DNA of 14,161 nucleotides from assembly GCA_023139255.1 (NCBI GenBank), contig JAGLNY010000070.1, forward strand, positions 1 to 14,161, written 5' to 3'. The notes under the pieces were generated by a model. It made no database searches and was not told the origin of the DNA. It was given only the letters and a program-made list of their open reading frames with translations. Of the stretch, positions 6,320 to 14,120 are shown piece after piece; the stretch's first letter is position 1; every line of letters begins with the position of its first letter. A program made the position numbers and the translations under genes. Source of the stretch: Spirochaetales bacterium. Its GTDB lineage: Bacteria > Spirochaetota > Spirochaetia > JABMQR01.

Positions 6320-7366
6320 CTATATCAGTAAATAACTCAGCACAGAAAACACCACATAAACCACTAACAGGATAATTCCCGGCAATCTTTTGATCTTCCT
6401 GGAAGGAACATGCAGGATGAACTTGAAGAATATCAAGATCCCCAGCATGATCGGCAGATGAAACCAGTAGAAATATGGGGGAACTGTCAGGCCATTCCTG
6501 GTAACCGCAGCTGAAGCACCGATTACAAAGAGTACATTCAGGATATCTGCACCAATTACGTTTCCTACAGCAAGTTCGCCGTGGCCCTTCCGTGTTGCCT
6601 GGATTGCTGTAATAAGTTCCGGCAGCGATGTCCCGAAAGCGATGAGTGTTGCGGCGATGATGCTGTTAGGAATTCCCAGTTTTATCGCGGTAATCTGCAC
6701 GGTAGGCAGCAGTATTTTTGATGCTATAATAATGAGAAAGAGACCCAGGGAAAGTTTTAGCAGGACAAGTATTATTGGCCCTGAATCAATATGAGAAACT
6801 TCCTCTTCAATATCAGCATCCTCAAAATTACCGGTTTTCGCACGTCGAAAAGTATCCAGCAGGTAGAGTACAAGCAGGAAGAGAAATACAAATCCCACCC
6901 ACTGGGGAATGGATCCGGATTGGGAGAATAATCCTGAGAAAGAGGTCCAGGAGATTGCCGAGATAATAACCAACACACCTGTTATAAGCTGTATGGTGCT
7001 TTGTCTGTCTGTGATAGAACGATGAACAGGAAGCGGTTTTATAAGAACAGCTATCCCAATAATAAGGCTGGTGTTGCAAATAATCGAACCTACAGCATTT
7101 CCCAGCGCGATATCGGGATTCCCGCCAATTGCGGCAGCTACAGATACGGTTACTTCGGGCAGCGTAGTTCCCAGGCTGACAATAGTTGCACCAATAATAA
7201 CTTTGGGAATTCCCCAGCGGATTGAGAGACTAACAGCCTCATCAACAAGGATATCCGCACCCTTACTCAAGAGATAGAGGGTTGCAAATATGACCGTAAA
7301 AAGCACAACAATAGGAAAATTCTGCATTAAATCAAGAAGCCATTGTTCCAACTGATTTTCTCCCAT
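6320..7366 (-). CDS. Sodium/calcium exchanger-type (CaCA) membrane antiporter
   Basis: A 348-aa integral membrane protein of the Ca2+/cation antiporter superfamily, with about ten hydrophobic helices in two halves. Both alpha repeats are intact: repeat 1 has SLGTTLPE with E71 and ALGNAVGS with N90, and repeat 2 has AFGTSLPE with E250 and AVGNVIGAD with N269 and D274. These acidic and polar residues line the ion site in characterised relatives. The two halves are joined by an acidic cytoplasmic loop (FEDADIEEEVSHIDSG). It probably exports Ca2+ using Na+ or H+; the actual ions are not readable from sequence. The ATG at 7366 is used; an in-frame TTG at 7372 also exists and neither has a convincing ribosome site. 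A promoter just upstream predicts a leader of roughly 10 nt. Divergent from the YihY gene. Confidence 0.88.
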   Translation of the reverse strand: MGENQLEQWLLDLMQNFPIVVLFTVIFATLYLLSKGADILVDEAVSLSIRWGIPKVIIGATIVSLGTTLPEVTVSVAAAIGGNPDIALGNAVGSIICNTSLIIGIAVLIKPLPVHRSITDRQSTIQLITGVLVIISAISWTSFSGLFSQSGSIPQWVGFVFLFLLVLYLLDTFRRAKTGNFEDADIEEEVSHIDSGPIILVLLKLSLGLFLIIIASKILLPTVQITAIKLGIPNSIIAATLIAFGTSLPELITAIQATRKGHGELAVGNVIGADILNVLFVIGASAAVTRNGLTVPPYFYWFHLPIMLGILIFFKFILHVPSRKIKRLPGIILLVVYVVFSVLSYLLI

Positions 7367-7382
7367 TCCCAAAATCTGATCT

Positions 7383-7411
7383 ATAGTAATCGGTTCCAGT
7401 TAAATTTGCAA
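7383..7411 (-). promoter_or_regulatory. Candidate promoter of the CaCA exchanger gene
   Basis: Minus strand: TTGCAA (7411-7406), 17-bp spacer, TACTAT (7388-7383). Expected start is near 7376, giving a 4-10 nt leader before the TTG at 7372 or the ATG at 7366. An alternative -35, TTGACA at 7424-7419, has TTAACT (7403-7398) at a 15-bp spacing. Confidence 0.45.
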
Positions 7412-7417
7412 CAACCC

Positions 7418-7446
7418 TTGTCAATTACTCCTGTGAGCGGTACAAT
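7418..7446 (+). promoter_or_regulatory. Candidate promoter of the YihY/BrkB gene
   Basis: TTGTCA (7418-7423), 17-bp spacer, TACAAT (7441-7446), each 5 of 6 to consensus. Expected start is 7452-7454, coinciding with the ATG at 7453. Its -35 box is only 6 bp from the -35 box of the divergent exchanger promoter, so the two polymerases should compete or share a regulator. Confidence 0.6.
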
Positions 7447-7452
7447 GCAGCA

Positions 7453-8742
7453 ATGAGTAACGACCCCATTGTGAATAACCAGTCGTCAGGATTTTCACAT
7501 TCCCTGAAGCGGCTTGGTTCTTTTATCGTGTTAACCGCAAAACATTTTGACAGCGACCGCTGTTTTATTCTTGCATCAAGTGTCGTCTATACCACTTTAA
7601 TCTCGATAGTACCATTTGTTACCTTTATCGTATCGCTGCTCGCGGCATTCAAGGTGTTCGAATCTGCGGTCTTCTATTTTAGTGATCTATTTGTTGAACA
7701 GTTCGGGACAGTTGCCGGAGCGGAGATTGCTGATTTGCTGGACGGATTTATTCGAAATGCCGGTGGATTGGGGGTTTTGGGCCTTGTCTCGTTTCTCGTA
7801 ACCTCTGTTTTCCTTATCAACCGGGTCTGGATTACGATTAACCAGATATACCACACTCCCAGAAATCGAAACAGGATTGCAAGGTTTGCACAATTTATTA
7901 CTGTCCTGATAATAGGAACGCTCCTGCTGGGGGCATACTTCAGTGTCACATCACTTCTCAGCAACTGGTTTCTTAATCTTGTCGGGTCAAATATCCTGAC
8001 CCAATGGTTTTTCCGGCTTCTTGCGCTTATTGGACCATGGGTCCTCATCTGGCTCGTGCTCTTTATGCTGATTTTCTGGGTACCAAGTACCAAAGTAAAG
8101 CTGAAAAGTGCCCTGATCGGGTCAATCTGCGGGACTATCGCATTTCAGATAGCCAATGCCGTTTTCAGTAATGTGGTGATAAGAATAGTTAATTACTCGA
8201 TTATTTACGGATCCTTGTCATCAATTCTCATCGTACTTTTCTGGGTGTTTTTTCTCTGGATAATCATATTCGGGGCGGTGGAGATTGCGTACGTACACCA
8301 GTACCGGCCTGATATGGAGAAAAAAAAGGGACACGAGGAACCGCCTTCTCTTCAATTGTCAAACGGAATCGATATCATTCTTTTGGTAGCACGGTATTTT
8401 CTTGAGGGAAAGGGAGCGGTTCAGGCAAAGGATCTTGCCAGGGAGCTGAGGATACCTGACAGCCGGCTATTTATGTTCCTGGATCTGTTTGAGAAAGCAG
8501 GTTTTATTATCAGTATTGATCGGCAGGGGAAGAATTATATTCCTGCAAAACCACTGGAAAGCATTTTCATTGCTGATATCATAACGGTGCTGTTTGGGGG
8601 GATGAGAGAACAGGATGATCAGACAGATGGGGAAAAGGCGGTTTTTGGGCTATACCAAAGGGGAATAGCAGACATTACCGATATTACAGTCGAAGAGCTT
8701 GCCTTAGGTGCGGGTTTGGGTGATGGGGAAGCTGAAGAGTAA
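7453..8742 (+). CDS. YihY/BrkB family membrane protein with C-terminal winged-helix-like extension
   Basis: A 429-aa inner-membrane protein of the YihY (former ribonuclease BN/BrkB) family; biochemical function is not established for the family. Hydrophobic helices lie near residues 37-60, 98-120, 145-170, 186-212, 220-240 and 251-285. The family hallmark near the last helix is present as NYSIIYGSL, then GAVEIAYVHQY. Residues about 300-429 are cytosolic. Within them, 305-400 reads like a winged helix: AKDLARELRIPDSRLFMFLDLFEKAGFI, a typical helix-turn-helix, followed by a wing-like IDRQGKNYIPAKP strand. The tail (TDITVEELALGAGLGDGEAEE) is acidic. The ATG at 7453 has no Shine-Dalgarno site and lies where the promoter predicts the mRNA 5' end, so translation may be leaderless. 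No better downstream start is seen. Convergent with copZ. Confidence 0.88.
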   Translation: MSNDPIVNNQSSGFSHSLKRLGSFIVLTAKHFDSDRCFILASSVVYTTLISIVPFVTFIVSLLAAFKVFESAVFYFSDLFVEQFGTVAGAEIADLLDGFIRNAGGLGVLGLVSFLVTSVFLINRVWITINQIYHTPRNRNRIARFAQFITVLIIGTLLLGAYFSVTSLLSNWFLNLVGSNILTQWFFRLLALIGPWVLIWLVLFMLIFWVPSTKVKLKSALIGSICGTIAFQIANAVFSNVVIRIVNYSIIYGSLSSILIVLFWVFFLWIIIFGAVEIAYVHQYRPDMEKKKGHEEPPSLQLSNGIDIILLVARYFLEGKGAVQAKDLARELRIPDSRLFMFLDLFEKAGFIISIDRQGKNYIPAKPLESIFIADIITVLFGGMREQDDQTDGEKAVFGLYQRGIADITDITVEELALGAGLGDGEAEE

Positions 8743-8755
8743 GGGATTAAGGTTG

Positions 8756-8971
8756 TCAGTTTCGTATCAATTCCGCATCGTATCCGGCAGTATCAATTAA
8801 ATCAACTACAGATTCAGCGGACATCTCAGGGGATACGGTAACGGTTACCAGTTTTGTGCTGAGGTCGACATCGAAGCTCTCAACATCTGCTGCTGAAAGG
8901 GCATTGGAGATGCGCATTTTGCAGTGTTCGCAAGACATGTCGGGGACAGAAAATTTATAGTTATTACTCAT
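8756..8971 (-). CDS. copZ: Copper chaperone, heavy-metal-associated domain (CopZ-like)
   Basis: A 71-aa single HMA-domain protein that should carry Cu+ in the cytosol and hand it to the ATPase. The metal site is MSCEHC with C14 and C17. The predicted order beta-alpha-beta-beta-alpha-beta matches the ferredoxin-like fold, ending in the loop DTAGYDAELI. In Cu+ chaperones the second helix/loop position carries Tyr (GYDA), as here. The start is well set: GGAGG with 6-nt spacing to the ATG at 8971. The ATG lies inside the end of the ATPase gene (8-bp overlap), so the two are translationally coupled and made together. The C-terminus ends at the convergent YihY gene 13 bp away. Copper specificity is inferred from the neighbour and motif; other soft metals are less likely. 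Confidence 0.9.
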   Translation of the reverse strand: MSNNYKFSVPDMSCEHCKMRISNALSAADVESFDVDLSTKLVTVTVSPEMSAESVVDLIDTAGYDAELIRN

Positions 8972-11228
8972 TGGTATCCTCCAGTTGTGGTGTAAATGAT
9001 CGTATTTTCATGGAATTCAGTATGACATTGATTGAACTGAATGTCATTGCAATCTCGGCTATTGCCGGGTGCAGGAGCCCTGCCATAGCAAGGGGAAGGG
9101 CAACGGCATTATAGAACAGTGCCCAGAAAAGGTTCTGTCTGATTTTTCGGAAGGTCAACCTGGAAAGGTCCATGGTATCGGGAATCCTGGTCAGGCTGCC
9201 GGAGACGATAACAGTATCCGCACTCTCTATAGAGAGGTCGGTACCGGTACCCAGGGCAATTCCCAGGTCTGCCGCTTTCAATACTGCAGCATCATTTATC
9301 CCATCTCCCACCATGGCAGTTTTCTTACCCGCTTTCTGGTAGGAGCGTAGTATTTCCAGTTTGTCTTCCGGGTGCAGTCCGGCGTGAACAGTACTGATCC
9401 CGACCTGTTTGGCTACGGCAAGGGCAGTCGTTTCCTGATCCCCGGTAACCATAACCGGAGTAATCCCACTCTTCTTTAGTATAGCGATTACTTTCTTTGC
9501 CTCAGGTTTTATAGTATCAGATATAGCAATATATCCTATAGGGGCAGTATCTTTCCAAACGCCTGATTTCGTTTTCCAAACGCCGATGACAGTAGCACCG
9601 GTTTCCATATGCCGGGTATAGTCAGGATTGTCAGCCAGCGGCCTGCCCAGGAAGTAGGTGAACCCGTTTACCAGTCCGCTGATGCCTTTCCCAGCGGTTT
9701 CCTCAATCTGCTCAGCTTCCGGTAAATTATCCGGTAATGTGCTGTCGGATTTTGCCGCTGCATACGCTGAAATTGAGGCAGCAAGCGGGTGGGTGGAGAA
9801 TTTTTCCACTGCAGCAACTGCCTGGAGATCATCAAAAGTCAGGTTGGTCTCAGATACAACAGGTTTCCCTGAGGTGATAGTCCCGGTTTTATCGAGGAGA
9901 ATTACTTCAATATCCTTTGCTCCCTGGATTGCCTCTCCATCCTTGATAATAATTCCCCGTTTTGCGGCAGCCCCGCTTCCGGCTATCAGTGCCATAGGTG
10001 TGGCAAGACCAAGGGCACACGGACAGGCAATTACCAACACCGCAACAAAAACAGCTGCTGCGGATGAGAAAGCACCTGCATCGCTGATTATCCAAGGCAG
10101 GTAGGCCGAAATGCTGCTTAAGTATCCCTGAAGGAACGGATAAAGAAATCCCCATGCTGCCGCTGAAAGTACAGCAAGCGAGAATACTACGGGTATAAAG
10201 ATATTGGTTAACCTGTCAGCGAAAGCCTGGATCGGAACGCTGGCAGATTGTGCTTCCTCTATGAGTTTTATCATATTGGAGAGAAAAGAGTCCTCACCAA
10301 CCTTGGTGACTTCCACGGTAATGACTCCCTGGGTAACCAGGGTCCCGCCGATAACCTCTTCTCCTCCGTCCCTCCGTACCGGCATGGGCTCGCCGCTGAT
10401 CATGGATTGATCTACAAGAGCTGTTCCCCGGGACACAATTCCGTCCAACGGGATACGCTCGCCGGTTTTAACGAGCACAAGAGATCCGGATTTCACTGCC
10501 TCTACCGGGACAGTCAATTCTTTTCCATCCGGGGTCAGTACCAGGGCGTCCTTGCTCTGGACTTCAATCAGTGAGCGGATATCTGCTGCAGCCCGGTACT
10601 TAAGCCGGGACTCAATATATTTTCCCGTGAGGTGAAATGCTATCAGCATGGCAGAGATTGAGCCGAAACTCATAATGGGCATGCCGAAGAGGGCTGGCCC
10701 AACGGTTGCCCAGGAGAATAGTGCTCCCAGGGATATGAGGGTATCCATGTTGGTGTGTTTATGGGAAACAGCTATGTAGGCACCCTTCAGAACAGTTATG
10801 CCGGGAACAAAAAGTACAAAGGCAGCGGCGATTAGTTCCATGTAGAGAAAGCCGGGAATATGGATCCCGCTCATGTGGAGTATCATCAGGATCATGAGTG
10901 GTATTGTTACCGTCAGAGCCAGGATGAACCGCCCTCTTGCTGCACGGAAGCGGCGGGTAAGAAGATCTTCAGTCGGTCCCCGATCACGGTAGGCATAACC
11001 TGTCTCGGCTATTTTGTGTTTAATCACCTCAAGATCCAGAGGTTTTTCTGATAAGACCAACGCTTTCTCTGTGGCAAGGTTTACCGATACATAGGAAACA
11101 CTATCCATTTTTTTCAGCGTGCGCTCAACGATGCGGACGCATGAAGCACAGGTCATACCTTCAACGGAAAAAGAGTGAGTATATGATTTTTCAACCGCCA
11201 TATTCTCAATAGTCCCAACAGTCTCCAT
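8964..11228 (-). CDS. copA: Copper-exporting P1B-type ATPase (CopA)
   Basis: A 754-aa P-type ATPase that exports Cu+ across the inner membrane using ATP. In order: one N-terminal HMA domain with GMTCASC (C27, C30); two amphipathic helices and the first membrane helices; the actuator domain with SGEP; the membrane copper site CPC (C402, C404); phosphorylation site D446 in DKTGT; nucleotide-binding HP in STHPLA; the hinge MVGDGINDA; and the last two helices with FYNAVALP and MTFSSINV. The Tyr-Asn and Met-Ser-Ser signatures fit the P1B-1 (Cu+/Ag+) class. The ATG at 11228 is chosen for GGAGG with 4-nt spacing. The frame stays open to a TTG at 11366, but that extension lies over the pabC terminator and has no ribosome site. 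No copper-sensing regulator is in the window. Followed by copZ with an 8-bp overlap. Confidence 0.95.
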   Translation of the reverse strand: METVGTIENMAVEKSYTHSFSVEGMTCASCVRIVERTLKKMDSVSYVSVNLATEKALVLSEKPLDLEVIKHKIAETGYAYRDRGPTEDLLTRRFRAARGRFILALTVTIPLMILMILHMSGIHIPGFLYMELIAAAFVLFVPGITVLKGAYIAVSHKHTNMDTLISLGALFSWATVGPALFGMPIMSFGSISAMLIAFHLTGKYIESRLKYRAAADIRSLIEVQSKDALVLTPDGKELTVPVEAVKSGSLVLVKTGERIPLDGIVSRGTALVDQSMISGEPMPVRRDGGEEVIGGTLVTQGVITVEVTKVGEDSFLSNMIKLIEEAQSASVPIQAFADRLTNIFIPVVFSLAVLSAAAWGFLYPFLQGYLSSISAYLPWIISDAGAFSSAAAVFVAVLVIACPCALGLATPMALIAGSGAAAKRGIIIKDGEAIQGAKDIEVILLDKTGTITSGKPVVSETNLTFDDLQAVAAVEKFSTHPLAASISAYAAAKSDSTLPDNLPEAEQIEETAGKGISGLVNGFTYFLGRPLADNPDYTRHMETGATVIGVWKTKSGVWKDTAPIGYIAISDTIKPEAKKVIAILKKSGITPVMVTGDQETTALAVAKQVGISTVHAGLHPEDKLEILRSYQKAGKKTAMVGDGINDAAVLKAADLGIALGTGTDLSIESADTVIVSGSLTRIPDTMDLSRLTFRKIRQNLFWALFYNAVALPLAMAGLLHPAIAEIAMTFSSINVILNSMKIRSFTPQLEDTNE

Positions 11229-11252
11229 AAAGCCTCCGGTTCTTACCTCTTT

Positions 11253-11282
11253 AATATACGTATGATATGTAGTAAAGGTGAA
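11253..11282 (-). promoter_or_regulatory. Candidate promoter of copA-copZ
   Basis: Minus strand: TTCACC (11282-11277), 18-bp spacer, TATATT (11258-11253). The -10 is good, the -35 matches 4 of 6. An 8-bp palindrome, ATACGTAT (11255-11262), overlaps the -10. No recognisable CueR, CsoR or CopY operator is seen. Confidence 0.35.
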
Positions 11283-11291
11283 GTATATTAC

Positions 11292-11336
11292 AAAAATTGT
11301 CAGGGATATACCGGTAAACTCTCCGGTGCTGACAAT
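11292..11336 (-). terminator. Intrinsic terminator after pabC (nested hairpin)
   Basis: Read on the minus strand: ATTGTCAG (11336-11329) pairs perfectly with CTGACAAT (11303-11296), and inside this ACCGG pairs with CCGGT around an 8-nt loop. The outer arm runs into a T-run (TTTTT at 11296-11292, counting its last base). It begins 22 bp after the pabC stop, before the copA promoter. The plus strand lacks a T-run, so it acts for pabC only. Confidence 0.65.
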
Positions 11337-11358
11337 CACCCCGCTGCTGGATCCACTT

Positions 11359-12123
11359 TCACCCAAATTTGCACAGTGAACAGTATTGCTGATAGACAGA
11401 CTGGATTACTTTATTTTGAAAAGAACCTAATGTTTTATTAACCAGTGTTTTTATCGGCATAATACCCATTAATGAATTTGTAATAAAAACACCCTCTGCT
11501 TTTTCCATGAATTCTTTTGTTATTACCTCTTCCTGCACATCAAAATTATTAATAACCCATCTTCTCATAACACCGTCCAAAATTCCTGATTCAAGCGTAG
11601 GTGTCATGATTTTATTCTGATATACAAAGAAAACATTGGATATACATCCCTCTAATATTTCTTCCTTCATGTTTAACAACAACACATCAATACAACCATT
11701 TTCTTTGCCTTTTCTCAACTCCAGACTGTTTTCAAGCATATTAGTTGTTTTGTAACAATGGATAGGGCTATTTCCTCTTCTGATTTCTGATATTCCCAAA
11801 TTTGCATGGAAATAATCTTCATGCTTATACGAATATTCTTTTGTGGAATATACAACGTTTTTGTCACTAACATGTATCTTTAAAACAAACTTTTCAACTT
11901 TCAAGGCATGGTAAAAATATCTTATTTTTTCTAAAACTTCTTTTTCGGAAATCCTTGTCTTAATTGATAGAAAATTAATACCTTTATTCAAACGTATTAT
12001 ATGTTCCTGCAGAAACATCCCTTTTCCGTCCAAAACGAGCATAGTCTCAAAAACACCGTGAGAAAGAAAATATCCATCATCGAGTTCCAGGTCTGTTTTT
12101 GGGCTGTTGTTAATTATTATCAT
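11359..12123 (-). CDS. pabC: Aminodeoxychorismate lyase (class IV PLP aminotransferase fold)
   Basis: A 254-aa PLP enzyme that splits 4-amino-4-deoxychorismate into p-aminobenzoate and pyruvate, the last step of pABA synthesis for folate. The PLP-binding lysine is K125 in HCYKTTNM; E158 in LEGCISNVF is the residue that contacts the PLP ring nitrogen in this fold. The C-terminal half has TPTLESGILDGVMRR, typical of class IV. Length is normal. The ATG at 12123 overlaps the pabB stop by 4 bp (ATGA), with GAAGG about 7 nt upstream, so it is coupled to pabB. Context (pabA, pabB) favours PabC over branched-chain or D-amino acid aminotransferases, which share the fold. The gene is AT-rich like its partners and unlike the copper genes downstream. 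Confidence 0.9.
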   Translation of the reverse strand: MIIINNSPKTDLELDDGYFLSHGVFETMLVLDGKGMFLQEHIIRLNKGINFLSIKTRISEKEVLEKIRYFYHALKVEKFVLKIHVSDKNVVYSTKEYSYKHEDYFHANLGISEIRRGNSPIHCYKTTNMLENSLELRKGKENGCIDVLLLNMKEEILEGCISNVFFVYQNKIMTPTLESGILDGVMRRWVINNFDVQEEVITKEFMEKAEGVFITNSLMGIMPIKTLVNKTLGSFQNKVIQSVYQQYCSLCKFG

Positions 12124-13493
12124 GATAATACCTTCATTAGGGCTCTACCCTTGTCTAAAGTTTCTGTGTATTCGTCCTCAGCTATGGAATCCCATGTAAT
12201 TGCACCGCCTACACTAAAAAAAGCTCTGTTATCCTTTACTAAAATAGTCCTAATTACAATATTTAAGTCTGCATTTCCATCATATCCTATATACCCGATA
12301 CTTCCTGTATAGATGTTCCTTGTATGTGGTTCCAACTCGTCAATAATCTCCATAGAGCGAATCTTTGGGGCTCCTGTTATTGAACCTCCGGGAAACATAG
12401 CCTTTATACAATCAACTATATCAACCTTTTTCTTTAGTTCTCCACTGATATTACTCACCAAATGAAAAACGGTAGGATGTTTTTCCAAATTAAATAGTTC
12501 ATCAACCTTCACGGTACCTTTTTTGCATATTTTACTTAAGTCACTACGTTCTAAATCGACAATCATTAATAATTCGGCTTTATCTTTCTCACTCTGCAAA
12601 AGGATTTGTCTGTTCAATTCATCTTCTTTTCTATCTTTTCCCCTTCTTATTGTCCCTTTAATAGGCCTTGTCTCGATTTTTCGGTTTTTTATTTTTATGA
12701 ATCTTTCAGGGGAACTGGAAATTACACTAAATCCATCTAACGTTAAAAAGGCGGCAAATGGTGCCCTGTTTATTTCACGTAATGCACTATAAATTGAGAA
12801 GGCAGATTTATGTATTGGCACTTCAAAACGTTGAGACAGATTTACTTCATAGGTATCACCTTGCAGAATATATTTTTTTACTTTATTGATTGCAGCAATA
12901 TATTCTTCTTTAGTAACATTAGAAACAATTTTCCCGGTTTTACTGGTTTTAGATGATGGCTCCTTAACGACAGTGTTTTGGTAATCGGATAATTTTTTCT
13001 CAACGTAAGAAAAATATGTATGAGAGTAAGTATTAATATTCAAATGGGTAACATACACTTTCTTCTCTACATTATCGATAATTATGCTTCCCTCATAAAA
13101 ATTGAAATATATATCAGGTATACTTACATCTTCCATTCCCGTCTTGGGGATGTTTTCTATTGCTCTCCCCACATTGTAGGCAAAATATCCTGCTGCCCCT
13201 CCCAGAAAAGGCAAGTTAGTTTCATTGTTATAAGCATATTCTTTGAGCAAATCCCTAAATGTTTCTAAATAATCGGCACTCCTTTTTTCAGTGTTACCAT
13301 TCCTGCGTATTAAAATTTCGTTATCTTTTCCTTTAAATGTAATAAAAGGATTGAATACAATGATAGAATATCTCCCCAGCTTTTTCTCATCCATTCCACT
13401 ATCAAGAAAAATTATTCCCTCTTCATTTCTGAATCGTAAAAATATTTCAAAAGGAGTTAAATTTGTTTCTATCTCTTTATAAACTGGTTTCAT
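12120..13493 (-). CDS. pabB: Aminodeoxychorismate synthase component I
   Basis: A 457-aa chorismate-utilising enzyme that, with PabA ammonia, turns chorismate into 4-amino-4-deoxychorismate. The N-terminal half is the Anth_synt_I_N-like domain; the C-terminal half (about 190-455) is the chorismate-binding core. Residue K279 in PIKGT is the lysine that marks PabB; anthranilate synthase TrpE has PIAGT at this place, so this is pABA rather than tryptophan synthesis. Also visible are EKDKAELLMIVDLERSDL, PGGSITGAPKIRSMEII and the C-terminal GGAITWDS, all part of the active-site region. The ATG at 13493 follows the pabA stop after 5 bp with only a weak ribosome site, fitting coupled translation. 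AT-rich codon use is clear. Confidence 0.93.
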   Translation of the reverse strand: MKPVYKEIETNLTPFEIFLRFRNEEGIIFLDSGMDEKKLGRYSIIVFNPFITFKGKDNEILIRRNGNTEKRSADYLETFRDLLKEYAYNNETNLPFLGGAAGYFAYNVGRAIENIPKTGMEDVSIPDIYFNFYEGSIIIDNVEKKVYVTHLNINTYSHTYFSYVEKKLSDYQNTVVKEPSSKTSKTGKIVSNVTKEEYIAAINKVKKYILQGDTYEVNLSQRFEVPIHKSAFSIYSALREINRAPFAAFLTLDGFSVISSSPERFIKIKNRKIETRPIKGTIRRGKDRKEDELNRQILLQSEKDKAELLMIVDLERSDLSKICKKGTVKVDELFNLEKHPTVFHLVSNISGELKKKVDIVDCIKAMFPGGSITGAPKIRSMEIIDELEPHTRNIYTGSIGYIGYDGNADLNIVIRTILVKDNRAFFSVGGAITWDSIAEDEYTETLDKGRALMKVLS

Positions 13494-13498
13494 ATGAT

Positions 13499-14071
13499 TT
13501 ACCGTTCTGTACAGAATTCAATAAAATTCTGGAAAAGATCATGGCCGCATTCTGTTAAATGTGCTTCAGGGTGAAACTGAACTCCTTCAATTTTATACTC
13601 TTTGTGCCTAAGGCCCATTATTGTGCCGTCCAGAGATCTTGCTGAAACTTCCAGGCAATCAGGTACATCATTATCAATGATTAAAGAATGATACCTTGTA
13701 ACATTCAAGGGACTTTTTACGCCTTTAAACAATCCTCTATTATCATGCACTATTGTTGATATCTTTCCATGAACAGGTTCTTTTGCTTCTACTATCTTTG
13801 CATTAAAAACCTGCGCAATGGTTTGAAGTCCAAGGCATACTCCTAAAATCGGCAGGCTGCCCTTTAAGCACTCAACAATTTGCATACTAATACCTGCTTC
13901 AAAAGGTGTGCAAGGGCCGGGAGATAGTATTATTCCGTTTGGCTTTAATTTTTTTATGTTATTGATAGTTATCTTATCATTACGAAAAACCAAAATTCTT
14001 TCGCCCAATTCTTCGAAATATCTGACTATGTTATAAAAAAATGAATCATAATTATCTATCATTATCATCAT
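13499..14071 (-). CDS. pabA: Aminodeoxychorismate synthase glutaminase component
   Basis: A 190-aa class I glutamine amidotransferase that releases ammonia from glutamine for PabB. The catalytic triad motifs are present: Cys in GVCLGLQ, and His and Glu in VQFHPEA. Other family landmarks are IDNYDSFFYN at the N-terminus, LSPGPCTP and the RYHSLII strand. PabA and TrpG are closely related; the PIKGT signature in the adjoining pabB supports the pABA role, though one glutaminase can serve both pathways. Three Met codons occur near the start (14071, 14068, 14062); a GAGGGAG stretch lies about 12 nt before the first, further than usual, so the exact start is uncertain by a few residues. First gene of pabA-pabB-pabC in this window. 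Confidence 0.92.
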   Translation of the reverse strand: MMIMIDNYDSFFYNIVRYFEELGERILVFRNDKITINNIKKLKPNGIILSPGPCTPFEAGISMQIVECLKGSLPILGVCLGLQTIAQVFNAKIVEAKEPVHGKISTIVHDNRGLFKGVKSPLNVTRYHSLIIDNDVPDCLEVSARSLDGTIMGLRHKEYKIEGVQFHPEAHLTECGHDLFQNFIEFCTER

Positions 14072-14091
14072 TTCAAGTCGGGTCTCCCTCT

Positions 14092-14120
14092 ATTAGCTCA
14101 TGGACTCTGTATTTCGTCAA
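14092..14120 (-). promoter_or_regulatory. Weak candidate promoter before pabA
   Basis: Minus strand: TTGACG (14120-14115), 17-bp spacer, GCTAAT (14097-14092), matching 5 and 4 of 6 positions. Expected start is near 14085. It overlaps the possible upstream gene end, so pabA may equally be read as part of a longer operon. Confidence 0.3.

Noticed and set aside
7674..8093. Long minus-strand ORF inside the YihY gene
   Set aside because: Shadow frame: low-complexity composition, no ribosome site, and fully covered by a gene with clear family features.
9658..10104. 148-codon plus-strand ORF inside copA
   Set aside because: Antisense shadow of the well-conserved ATPase core; no ribosome site or recognisable domain.
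11229..11366. N-terminal extension of CopA to a TTG at 11366, which would add a hydrophobic segment
   Set aside because: No ribosome site, overlap with the pabC stop and its terminator, and a clear GGAGG-led ATG at 11228 directly before the HMA domain.
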